Below are positions 56,058-63,867 of a stretch of 64,000 nt of DNA, piece by piece. A program made the position numbers and the translations under genes. The notes beneath the pieces are model-generated. The model was not told where the DNA came from. It saw nothing but the letters and a program-made list of their open reading frames with translations, and searched no databases. The stretch comes from Bacteroidales bacterium UBA3143 (GTDB lineage: Bacteria > Bacteroidota > Bacteroidia > Bacteroidales > Dysgonomonadaceae). How positions within the stretch are numbered: the stretch's first letter is position 1; the number at the start of each line of letters is the position of its first letter. The stretch covers positions 29,889-93,888 of the forward strand of contig DEZB01000071.1 of assembly GCA_002364735.1 (NCBI GenBank), written 5' to 3'.

Positions 56058-56951
56058 ATGGAAGAAAAAATACATCGTTCCGGTTTTGTAAATATTGTAG
56101 GTAACCCCAATGTGGGTAAATCTACACTTATGAACTTGCTGGTAGGTCAGAAAATATCTATTATCACTTCTAAAGCCCAGACTACACGACATCGTATCAT
56201 GGGCATTGTTAACACTCCCGAATATCAAATTGTATATTCAGACACTCCTGGTGTGCTGCGTCCCAATTATAAGCTTCAGGAGCAGATGCTTAATTTCTCT
56301 CTCTCGGCGCTTGAAGATGCTGATGTGTTACTTTATATGACTGATGTGATTGAGAAATTTGACAAGAATGATGATTTTTTAGCCAAAGTTGAAAAGTTGA
56401 ATCAACCTTTATTGTTGTTGATAAACAAAATTGATCTTTCCACGCAAGAACATTTAGAAGACTTAGTGATGCAGTGGAATCTGATATTGCCTAAAGCGGA
56501 AATCTATCCTATCTCTGCAACCAATAATTTTAGTGTTGATTTAGTTAAAAGACGTATCATAGACTTATTGCCTGTATCGCCTCCCTATTTCGAGAAAGAT
56601 GCTTTAACAGACAAGCCAGCACGTTTTTTTGTAACAGAAATCATTCGTGAAAAAGCTTTGTTGTACTACCAAAAAGAAATTCCGTATTCTATTGAAGTAG
56701 TGGTGGAAGAGTTTAAAGAAGAAGCCAAATTGCTTCGTATTCGTGCACTGATTATGGTAGAGCGCGACTCGCAAAAAGGCATCATCATTGGTCATCAAGG
56801 TAAAGCTTTGAAGAAGCTTGGAACAACTGCACGAAGGGATATCGAACAGTTTTTTGGCAAAAAGGTTTTCATTGAGTTATATGTGAAAGTAGAGAAAGAC
56901 TGGCGCGACCGTGACAATATATTGCGCTCCTATGGATACCGAGTAGATTGA
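56058..56951 (+). CDS. era: GTPase Era
   Basis: 297 residues. G1 GNPNVGKSTLMN, G2 region QTTRHRIMGI, G3 DTPGVLRP and G4 NKID are followed by a type-II KH domain (about 205-290) with GIIIGHQGKALKKLGTTARRDIEQFFGKKVFIELYVKV. Era binds the 3' end of 16S rRNA during 30S maturation. The gene is followed by der, with 195 bp between them. Confidence 0.97.
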   Translation: MEEKIHRSGFVNIVGNPNVGKSTLMNLLVGQKISIITSKAQTTRHRIMGIVNTPEYQIVYSDTPGVLRPNYKLQEQMLNFSLSALEDADVLLYMTDVIEKFDKNDDFLAKVEKLNQPLLLLINKIDLSTQEHLEDLVMQWNLILPKAEIYPISATNNFSVDLVKRRIIDLLPVSPPYFEKDALTDKPARFFVTEIIREKALLYYQKEIPYSIEVVVEEFKEEAKLLRIRALIMVERDSQKGIIIGHQGKALKKLGTTARRDIEQFFGKKVFIELYVKVEKDWRDRDNILRSYGYRVD

Positions 56952-57146
56952 TTGCATGCGATCCACTCCACTATTCAACAGTAAGTTGTAAACTCTCCAG
57001 ATAAAATGTTTTGGAGGGTAGGTGAAGAAGGAAATAAAGATGAGTTGTTATTTGCAGCTTACTCTAATCATCATAAGAAAAACAAACAAGAATTTTAAAA
57101 TTAAGGCTTATAGCCATGTGCTTTGAGCAAAAAGCAAATAGAAACT

Positions 57147-58460
57147 ATGAATAATTTAGTAGCAATAGTTGGACGTCCCAACGTGGGAAAATCCACATTG
57201 TTTAATAGACTTACACAAAGTCGCCAAGCCATTATAACTGATATTGCAGGCACTACCCGCGATCGTCTATATGGCAAGGCAACCTGGAACGGACTCGAGT
57301 TTTCTTTGGTAGATACCGGTGGTTGGATTGTGAGTTCAGACGACGTACTGGAAGATGAAATAAATAAACAAGTAACAATAGCAATCGAAGAGGCCGATGT
57401 CATTCTTTTGGTTGTAGATGTAATGAACGGACTTACCGATTTGGACTCAGTGGCAGCACAAATGCTTCGTCGTTCGGGCAAGCCTGTTGTTGTTGTTGCC
57501 AACAAAGCTGACAATTTCAATATTGGACATCAATCTGCAGAGTTTTATTCATTAGGATTGGGCGATCCTTTCAATGTGTCGTCTATCAATGGATCAGGGA
57601 CAGGTGATCTGTTAGACTTTGTAGTTTCGAAGTTAAATAGAGACAAAGAGGTAGAAGAGTTGGCTGACATTCCAAAATTTGCAATTGTTGGTCGTCCCAA
57701 TTCAGGAAAGTCTTCTTTGGTTAACTCCCTTTTGGACGAAGAAAGAAATATTGTAACTGATATTGCAGGCACAACCCGCGATTCGATACATACTCGCTAC
57801 TCTAAGTTTGGTATGGATTTTTATCTTATTGATACTGCTGGAATCCGTAAGAAGGGAAAAGTGAATGAAGACTTAGAATACTTTTCAGTTATTCGATCCA
57901 TTCGAGTTATTGAAGAAGCCGATGTATGCATACTTTTGCTGGATGCTACACGTGGAATAGAAAGTCAAGATTTGAATATTGTATCTTTAATACAAAAGAA
58001 TAGCAAAGGATTGGTTGTGTTTGTAAATAAATGGGACATTGCAGAAGACAAAAGTCAAGAGGCTTTTAAAATGTTTGAGAAAACAATTAAATTTCGTTTG
58101 GCACCTTTCACCGATTTCCCCATTGTGTTTGGATCTGCCCTCACAAAACAACGCATTCTAAAACTAATGGATGTTGCAAAAGAGGTTTATGAGCACAGGA
58201 AAACAAGAATACCAACCAGTAAACTTAACGAAGTGTTGTTGCCAATGATTGATGCCACACCGCCTCCTTCAAATAAAGGAAAGTACATTAATGTGAAATA
58301 CATTACTCAGTTGCGTGATACGCAAATTCCTTCGTTTGTGTTTTTCTGCAATTTGCCACAATACATAAAGGAACCTTACAAACGTTTTGTTGAAAACAGA
58401 ATACGCGAAAACTGGAATCTATCGGGTACACCTATTAATGTCTTCTTTAGAGAAAAATAG
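57147..58460 (+). CDS. der: GTPase Der (EngA)
   Basis: 437 residues from the ATG at 57147, the usual length; an in-frame TTG at 57123 is rejected. Two G domains in tandem: GRPNVGKSTLFN/DTGGW/NKAD and GRPNSGKSSLVN/DTAGIRKK/NKWD, then a KH-like domain ending GTPINVFFREK. Der is needed for 50S subunit assembly. With MnmE and Era it makes three TrmE-Era-EngA-type GTPases in the window. Confidence 0.97.
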   Translation: MNNLVAIVGRPNVGKSTLFNRLTQSRQAIITDIAGTTRDRLYGKATWNGLEFSLVDTGGWIVSSDDVLEDEINKQVTIAIEEADVILLVVDVMNGLTDLDSVAAQMLRRSGKPVVVVANKADNFNIGHQSAEFYSLGLGDPFNVSSINGSGTGDLLDFVVSKLNRDKEVEELADIPKFAIVGRPNSGKSSLVNSLLDEERNIVTDIAGTTRDSIHTRYSKFGMDFYLIDTAGIRKKGKVNEDLEYFSVIRSIRVIEEADVCILLLDATRGIESQDLNIVSLIQKNSKGLVVFVNKWDIAEDKSQEAFKMFEKTIKFRLAPFTDFPIVFGSALTKQRILKLMDVAKEVYEHRKTRIPTSKLNEVLLPMIDATPPPSNKGKYINVKYITQLRDTQIPSFVFFCNLPQYIKEPYKRFVENRIRENWNLSGTPINVFFREK

Positions 58461-58503
58461 ATATCCCGTGGGGAGAAAGTATATAAGTGAAAAGACTATT
58501 AGA

Positions 58504-58540
58504 AAATCGACCAGCAGTTAACTGTTATGGTCGATTTTTT
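58504..58540. terminator. Bidirectional terminator between der and rhlE
   Basis: AAAATCGACC pairs with GGTCGATTTT around a 14-nt loop, with a T-run on the plus side. The rhlE stop codon (58525-58527) lies inside the loop, so the same hairpin closes both convergent genes. Confidence 0.8.
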
Positions 58541-59805
58541 CTTTGTGGTCTGTTAGGTCCACCTTTTGGTTTATTTCGGGGGTTTCTATTTTGACTTCTA
58601 CCTCTTCCACCACCTCCTCTTCCAAATGGTCTTTTTGTGTTTTTGTTTTGCTCAGGGTTGTATTCAGGGGCTTCGCCTAATTCAGCAGGAACTGGTATTT
58701 TGAAAATAGATTTACCTAAGAATTTTTCTATCTGCTTAAACTTGTATTGTTCTTCAGTGGAAACCAAGGTAATGGCCATACCTTGTTCACCTGCACGTGC
58801 TGTACGACCAATTCTATGGACATAGTCTTCCGAGTCATGTGGCACATCATAGTTGATAATCAACGTTATGTCGTCAATGTCAATACCTCGCGACAAGATA
58901 TCGGTAGCTACCAACATATCCACTCTTTCGTTCCTAAATTCGTGCATAACGCTTTCACGTTGCGATTGCTCTAAATCAGAGTGCATTTCGTCCACCAAAA
59001 TTCCAATTCGCTTTAGTGCCTTAGCTACCTCTTTCACTTTTATTTTAGATCCCGCAAAGACTATTACTTTATTCGGTTTCTTTTTCGAGAAAAGTTGCGT
59101 GATAATGGGTGTCTTTTGGTTTTCATGACAAATATAGGCAGACTGCATGATGCTATCTGGAGGACGTGAAACCGCAATTTTAATTTCCTCGGGTTCGTTC
59201 AATATGCTTTTAGATAAAGCTTGTATTTTGGGGGGCATTGTAGCAGAGAACAATAATGTTTGTCTGTCTGTAGGCAGTAGTTTTACAATTTTCATGATGT
59301 CATCATAAAAACCCATGTCCAACATTCTGTCAGCTTCGTCCAATATCAAATATTTTACACCCGAAAAGTCGATATTATACAAATTAATATGCGATAGCAA
59401 CCTTCCTGGAGTTGCAATAACTACATCAGCACCCTGCAACAGACCTTTCTTTTGTGTTGACCATGCCTCTCCATCGCTCCCACCATATACAGCAACCGAC
59501 GAAAAAGGAGAATAATATGAAAACCCCTCCATTTGTTGATCAATTTGTTGTGCCAACTCGCGTGTAGGAGCCATTATTATCGCATTTACTTTATTGGGCT
59601 CGTGTGCTTCCGATTGTAAATTGTGAATGAGGGGTAAAAGAAAAGCAGCCGTTTTACCTGTACCCGTTTGCGCACAGGCAATGATATCTTTTTTCTGTAA
59701 TATAAGAGGAATCGTTTGTTCCTGTATGGGAGTAGTTTCTTTGAAGTTCATGGCACTGAGTCCATCCAACACTTCGTCGCACAAATTTAGTTCGGTAAAT
59801 AGCAT
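58525..59805 (-). CDS. rhlE: DEAD-box RNA helicase (RhlE type)
   Basis: 426 residues from the ATG at 59805. A longer frame reaches a TTG at 59832, but that overlaps the promoter -7 box. Motifs in order: Q motif (TPIQEQTIPLIL), ACAQTGTGKTAAF, PTRELAQQ, TPGRLL, LDEADRML, LFSATMP, VFAGSK, ATDILSRGIDIDD and HRIGRTARAG. The tail (about 385-426) is rich in Arg, Gly and Asn and should bind RNA. Likely roles are ribosome biogenesis or RNA decay. Confidence 0.95.
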   Translation of the reverse strand: MLFTELNLCDEVLDGLSAMNFKETTPIQEQTIPLILQKKDIIACAQTGTGKTAAFLLPLIHNLQSEAHEPNKVNAIIMAPTRELAQQIDQQMEGFSYYSPFSSVAVYGGSDGEAWSTQKKGLLQGADVVIATPGRLLSHINLYNIDFSGVKYLILDEADRMLDMGFYDDIMKIVKLLPTDRQTLLFSATMPPKIQALSKSILNEPEEIKIAVSRPPDSIMQSAYICHENQKTPIITQLFSKKKPNKVIVFAGSKIKVKEVAKALKRIGILVDEMHSDLEQSQRESVMHEFRNERVDMLVATDILSRGIDIDDITLIINYDVPHDSEDYVHRIGRTARAGEQGMAITLVSTEEQYKFKQIEKFLGKSIFKIPVPAELGEAPEYNPEQNKNTKRPFGRGGGGRGRSQNRNPRNKPKGGPNRPQRKNRP

Positions 59806-59829
59806 ATATAGTGTAAGTCTTAGTTTCCA

Positions 59830-59837
59830 CAAAGATA
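59830..59837 (-). promoter_or_regulatory. -7 box for rhlE
   Basis: TATCTTTG on the minus strand, 24 bp before the ATG at 59805. It supports the shorter start. Confidence 0.55.
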
Positions 59838-59934
59838 AGATTAATTTTCTGTTTTAATTTCGTGGCATTCAGTTATTATCAAAACATTTCTCAGTTATGA
59901 TGCAATTTTCTTTTTTTATTTAAAAAAATAATTC

Positions 59935-59942
59935 TATCTTTG
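59935..59942 (+). promoter_or_regulatory. -7 box for tRNA-Ser
   Basis: TATCTTTG followed by CGCAG, 22 bp before the tRNA 5' end. Confidence 0.6.
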
Positions 59943-59964
59943 CGCAGCTTTTCAGAAAGACCAA

Positions 59965-60049
59965 GGAGAGATGGCAGAGTGGTCGATCGCGGCGGTCTTG
60001 AAAACCGTTGAAGTGTGAGCTTCCGGGGGTTCGAATCCCTCTCTCTCCG
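59965..60049 (+). tRNA. tRNA-Ser(UGA)
   Basis: 85 nt, type II. The acceptor stem is GGAGAGA/TCTCTCC with discriminator G. The anticodon loop is CTTGAAA with anticodon TGA at 59999-60001. The long variable arm is followed by the T arm GGGGGTTCGAATCCCT. No CCA is encoded. A hairpin with a T-run lies downstream (60086-60120). The RHS remnants begin 600 bp further on. Confidence 0.95.
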
Positions 60050-60085
60050 CTGAAAGCCTAAGACAAAAGGCGACAAAAGATAGAC

Positions 60086-60120
60086 AAACCGTTCAGATTG
60101 ATAGATTTGAGCGGTTTTTT
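60086..60120 (+). terminator. Terminator after tRNA-Ser
   Basis: AAACCGTTCA pairs with TGAGCGGTTT (one G-U) across a loop of about 12 nt, followed by further Ts. Confidence 0.7.
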
Positions 60121-60650
60121 GTGTTATTTATGGCTGTGTTAATCCTGAAAGCCGAAATTTGAATCCAAGATTGAATTATAATAAAGTTCAATATTCACTT
60201 CGATTTACATTAATCCAGGTGTTTTTAAAATTTTCGGTGTCTTCCAAGATGTTTAAATAGTTCTCAGCCTTTTTAACAGCTTATTAATTATTGGTATAGA
60301 ATGAGCTATAAAATTAAAGATTCATATATCTTGATATTTTTGACTTCAATATGATAGCAATAATTCACTTTTCAACGTTTGCAGAAAGCATGAGAAACTC
60401 ACTTTGTGAAAGTTTTGGAGTTTCGGAAAGTATGACAAACTCTCTTTTTCAAGGTTTCGGAGTTTCGGAAAGCATGACAAACTTACTTTTTGAAGGTTTC
60501 CGAGTTTCGGAAAGCATGTCAAACTCATTTTTTAAGGTTTACGAGTTTCGGAAAGTATGAGAAACTCACTTTGTGAAGGTTTTCGAGTCTCGGAAAATAG
60601 GAATTTATTATAATCTTCAATCTTGTTCATTTGATGCATAATTAGGATGT
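60121..60650. other. 530-bp gene-free region with a 42-bp tandem array
   Basis: The central part is the array at 60381-60597. The flanks are AT-rich, with no gene or RNA recognised. Confidence 0.65.
60381..60597. repeat. Tandem array, 42-bp period
   Basis: GAAAG or GAAAA recurs at 60384, 60426, 60468, 60510, 60551 and 60593 (steps 42, 42, 42, 41, 42). Each unit contains TTTCGGAAA (a 4+1+4 inverted repeat, centred at 60425 and 60467 in the first two), ATGAGAAACTCA or ATGACAAACT, and CTTTNTGAAGG. Because 42 is divisible by three, both strands stay open and give spurious 14-residue repeat proteins. The sequence is unlike the other arrays, but the period is the same. Confidence 0.8.
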
Positions 60651-60935
60651 TTATTTAGGTTTCTCCCACATAGTATTTCCACTTGCATCTTTATACCAGT
60701 CACTTCTATCAGGATAAATAAAATTTATAAGATTATTTGCCACATAAACATACGGACTAATACTATAATATTTCTTCGCCATCGGATCAACAGTTCCCCA
60801 ACTTCTCACAGCCGCATCCCTTCGACTCCGCTCTGGGCAAGCTCCATGCCTCGCCCCTCCCAATAACTAACAAGACAAACATATCAATGCCTTCAAAGCG
60901 ATATAGTTTCTTGCCGTTGTATTATGAAGCAAAAA
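60651..60935 (-). pseudogene. RHS core remnant, frameshifted by an ERSRR-type repeat
   Basis: Read on the minus strand, YNGKKLYRFEGIDMF (about 60925-60880) is an RHS core start and WGTVDPMAKKYYSISPYVYVANN (about 60795-60730) the continuation, but in a different frame. Between them the expected DYGFRFYDAALGR stretch is replaced by about 55 bp that reads GACPERSRRDA, a peptide pattern typical of a dispersed palindromic repeat. The tail DWYKDASGNTMWEKPK is a short remnant of a variable C-terminal domain. It cannot encode a working protein. Confidence 0.8.
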
Positions 60936-61021
60936 GGGAATTGTAAGACACATTTAGGTTAAAGCTATTAAGAGATTGTAAATGTTCGCAAGTGAACGTA
61001 GGATAGAGAATTAACCTTTAT

Positions 61022-61546
61022 CTACCTGATCGATTTTAAATAATCGGCTTTTAATCTTTTCCATGGGTTTTTTATTGATTTATCATCAGAATAGAGCCAA
61101 GGTCGTTCACCCACTTCTTCGTATGTTTTAACCCATTTATCCTTTTTACTAAACCTCCAAATCAATAGAAGAAACAGTAAAAAAAAAGAAGATATAAAAA
61201 TCCCTGTCTTTTGTCTTTTTATTTTTAATGGAACACCTTCAATATAACTTACCATTGGAAAGGTAGTATTATATTTAATGATAATAGTATCAATTTCACA
61301 CTGATTAAAGTATTCTGCAAACATCTTATATTCGCTACTGTATTCATTTTCTTCAACCCTATAAGTATAATAAATATTAATGTCTAAAGAATCTCTTTCT
61401 ATTCTTGTATCTATGCTGATAGGCGATTGTACTTCAAAAAGATTACCTAACCCATTTAGAGCAATAAGTTTTGAAAGGCTGTAAATTAATCCTAAACCCC
61501 AGAATAACAGTCCCATAAAAAGGAAACCCTTAGCTATTACTTTCAT
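61022..61546 (-). CDS. Two-TM protein, candidate immunity protein of RHS cassette 2
   Basis: 174 residues. Membrane helices at about 5-28 and 112-132 flank a beta-rich region of about 80 residues, a layout reminiscent of DUF3592 proteins. Its ATG (61546-61544) overlaps the stop of the upstream RHS toxin tail by one base (TAATG), the arrangement expected of a translationally coupled toxin/immunity pair. The toxin part is almost gone, so this may be an orphan immunity gene. No family was firmly recognised. Confidence 0.6.
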   Translation of the reverse strand: MKVIAKGFLFMGLLFWGLGLIYSLSKLIALNGLGNLFEVQSPISIDTRIERDSLDINIYYTYRVEENEYSSEYKMFAEYFNQCEIDTIIIKYNTTFPMVSYIEGVPLKIKRQKTGIFISSFFLLFLLLIWRFSKKDKWVKTYEEVGERPWLYSDDKSIKNPWKRLKADYLKSIR

Positions 61547-62216
61547 TAATGATTATTCTTCTTAAATTGTTGTATCGTTTTTTTGGTAGATTCAGTAGCC
61601 ATTCCTGTTCCTGCTGCAATTTTGTTGCCTGAATCTACTGTGTTCTTTCCAACTTCTCTACCGCTCCACTCTGATTCATCACAACTCGATTATTCCCTTG
61701 ATGATCTTTCAGGTAGTAATGATAGATGGGTGTGGCTCCCGAAAAGGTGATATAACCTTCTTCGGTATGCATCATGCTCAAGGTGCCGTTTTTGTAGACT
61801 TTGTTAGCTACGTAATCTGTTTTAACCGTATTGCCACCTGCGGTGTAAGCTACGCTTAGCTTATTGCCGGAGCCATCATAGGTGTATGTAATGGTATTAC
61901 CGTTACCAAAGGTAGTAACATTTGGTAATGGTATTACCGTTACCAAATGTTACTACCTTTGGCAAATTTAATACATTGTAGGTTATTTGGGTTATGTTTT
62001 TGTTTAAATCTTTTGTTTAAATCTTTTGTTAAATTTCCGTTGGCGTCATAGGTGTATTCGTTAGAAGTATTTGCACCGTCCACGAAATGGAACGCTACGG
62101 GGTAAGTGATGGCAGGGGTGGCGGCATCGGTTACTTTGGTTAGTTGGTTACCCAAGTAATCATAGGTGAGGTTATCCATTAAGCCGTAACCGCTATCAAG
62201 TTTGTCTTGGCGAAAA
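61546..62216 (-). pseudogene. RHS cassette 2: broken core with short toxin tail
   Basis: Three pieces on the minus strand. (a) 62216-61940: LDSGYGLMDNLTYDYLGNQLTKV and EYTYDANGNLTKD, YD-repeat-like. (b) 61946-61635: TITYTYDGSGNKLSVAYTAGG and YHYYLKDHQGNNRVVMNQSGAVE, ending early. (c) about 61668-61546 in another frame: GREVGKNTVDSGNKIAAGTG and a lysine-rich end, with stop TAA at 61548. The expected core end (YPFGG through ANNP) is deleted between b and c. Pieces a and b are joined at a 53-bp palindrome. Confidence 0.75.
61908..61960. repeat. 53-bp near-perfect palindrome within RHS remnants
   Basis: AAAGGTAGTAACATTTGGTA (61908 onward) and its inverse at the right end give 26-bp arms with one mismatch around a single central T at 61934. 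GGTATTACCGTTACCAAA also occurs as a direct repeat at 61893 and 61930. It sits where two RHS pieces meet. Confidence 0.85.
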
Positions 62217-62301
62217 CGCAGATGTTTTTACAATTTTGTATTGACTATTTCAAAGCGAAGTTTATTCCTTACAATGGTTTAAGTTTCTTGTTTTTGTGTT
62301 T

Positions 62302-62799
62302 TCACTCAAAGCAATGTCTTTCTTTAACTTCAATTCTCCCTGTTTGACGGTTGTATGTAAAAAACCAAAATGGTGGATCGTATGGGCCAGGAAAAGGGTC
62401 TTTATATGAAAATCGTTTTATATTTTTCTCACCTAATATAAAATCAGGAGGAATATCAACACCAAACCAATAAAGGTATTCATTATGTTTGTAAAATCCT
62501 ATTGAATTTTTTGCAGGAATATCCCATAAACTTATCTCTATATCATAATTCAACGTATCTTTCTTTTCAAATTTAATATGAAAATGATGCCACGATTTAC
62601 TATCGTTTTGTTTAGAAATTATTGAATCTAAAACTGTATTCAATCTTCCCATAAATGTACAATCAATTTGCAATTCAGACGAAAAAAAAGAATGAGTTTT
62701 CGTTTTCCAATCAGGCGGAATATACACCTTTTTCTTTTGTGCTTGGCTAATGGTCGTCGAAAATACTAATATAAGTACTATAATCATTTTACCTTTCAT
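62302..62799 (-). CDS. Secreted protein, candidate immunity protein of RHS cassette 1
   Basis: 165 residues from the ATG at 62799 (an ATG at 62826 would add nine residues created by a duplicated segment). Signal peptide MKGKMIIVLILVFSTTISQAQ, then a soluble domain with many aromatics (DPFPGPYDPPFWFFTYNRQTG). Family not recognised. Its place directly after an RHS toxin gene suggests a periplasmic immunity protein (inference from gene order). A 44-bp tandem duplication separates the two. Confidence 0.6.
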   Translation of the reverse strand: MKGKMIIVLILVFSTTISQAQKKKVYIPPDWKTKTHSFFSSELQIDCTFMGRLNTVLDSIISKQNDSKSWHHFHIKFEKKDTLNYDIEISLWDIPAKNSIGFYKHNEYLYWFGVDIPPDFILGEKNIKRFSYKDPFPGPYDPPFWFFTYNRQTGRIEVKERHCFE

Positions 62800-62876
62800 A
62801 ATTACTTCTTTTTGAATTGATATCATAACGAATTACCTTTCATAATTACTTCTTTTTGAATTGATATCATAACGAA
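62791..62876. repeat. 44-bp tandem duplication at a toxin/immunity junction
   Basis: ACCTTTCATAATTACTTC begins at 62791 and again at 62835, and the match continues through TTGATATCATAACGAA. One copy codes for the toxin C-terminus (RYDINSKRSNYER and stop), the other for the immunity gene start. Confidence 0.9.
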
Positions 62877-63867
62877 TATATAATTTACTTGCAGGTAGAT
62901 AAATATTGAAAGTCGGAACATTTAATCTATTTGCCTGACGATTGGTTGTTATATCACGAGCAAAACCAACATCGCCCCATTGGCCAACTCCTTCACCTGT
63001 GCGTGAGTGAACAAAAGAGCCTGACGGATAAGGTGTACCGCCGGGGTGATTATGATTTAATTCACGTATTGTATAGCCCGCACATAATTGTCCTTCATAC
63101 AAATTTGGCATTCCACGTTCTGTTCTTGCATCATGGGAGGTTGTAAGAAAATTTAATCCTTTATCGCCTTCAATACCAGTTTTCGCTTGCGACCACTCAA
63201 CTGTTGTTTTTTCGCTCATAAACTCGAACACTTTTGTTCCATTGGCATCGCCTCTTACTTTATATGTATCATAGGTATCAGTAGAATTTAGTGCCGTTGT
63301 CCGTTGAGATTCAACCGTACCGTATTCAAACGAAATAGAATTATAATTTTTATTGCCTTCTGCGTCTGTTGTAAATGTACGTTGATATTTTCCTTCTGTA
63401 TCTTTGGCAACCATAAAGAAGGTGTCTTGCGTTTCATCTTTTGTGCGATTGATTATTTTGCCCGCTTCATTGATTTCCCAGATATCAAGTCCATTCGGAT
63501 CAATAAACCTCACCGGATTATTGGCTACATAGACATACGGGGAGATAGTATAATACTTCTCCGCCAACGGATCAACAGTTCCCCACCTCCCCAAAGCTGC
63601 ATCATAAAACCGGAATCCATAATCAAACATATCCAACCCCTCAAAGCGATCCATTTCCTTTCCGTTGTACTTGTACGGTTGGTTGGATGTTTGCAGGCCT
63701 TCTCCGAACAGTCCTCCGAAGGGGTAATAATGGTTGACCTGTTCTACTGTTCCATTCTGATTCATCACAACCCGATTATTTCCTTGATGATCTTTCAGGT
63801 AGTAATGATACGTGGGTGTGGCTCCCGAAAAGGTGATGTATCCTTCTTCGGTATGCAGCATGCTCAA
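62833..63867 (-). CDS. 5'-truncated RHS protein with JAB-like metallopeptidase toxin domain
   Basis: 344 residues. The RHS core (YHYYLKDHQGNNRVVMNQNG, YYPFGGLFGEGLQTS, YKYNGKEMDRFEGLDMFDYGFRFYDAALGRW, GTVDPLAEKYYTISPYVYVANNPV) ends about residue 125. The remaining 220 residues are a variable toxin region with RELNHNHPGGTPYPSG, closely like the H-x-H-P...P-S motif of JAB/RadC metallopeptidases, and a later WGDVGF Asp. It resembles JAB-like toxin domains of polymorphic toxin systems. The frame is closed by a stop at 63880-63882, just before NGTLSML, so the N-terminal RHS shell is missing or encoded outside the window. Confidence 0.75.
   Translation of the reverse strand: MSMLHTEEGYITFSGATPTYHYYLKDHQGNNRVVMNQNGTVEQVNHYYPFGGLFGEGLQTSNQPYKYNGKEMDRFEGLDMFDYGFRFYDAALGRWGTVDPLAEKYYTISPYVYVANNPVRFIDPNGLDIWEINEAGKIINRTKDETQDTFFMVAKDTEGKYQRTFTTDAEGNKNYNSISFEYGTVESQRTTALNSTDTYDTYKVRGDANGTKVFEFMSEKTTVEWSQAKTGIEGDKGLNFLTTSHDARTERGMPNLYEGQLCAGYTIRELNHNHPGGTPYPSGSFVHSRTGEGVGQWGDVGFARDITTNRQANRLNVPTFNIYLPASKLYIRYDINSKRSNYER

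Noticed and set aside
59806..59832. Longer rhlE start at a TTG codon
   Set aside because: It would overlap the -7 box, and the added residues do not match DEAD-box N-termini.
60346..60560. Small repeat proteins encoded in the 42-bp array (one frame on each strand)
   Set aside because: A 42-bp period keeps any open frame open, so both strands look coding. Neither frame has a promoter or a homologue-like composition.
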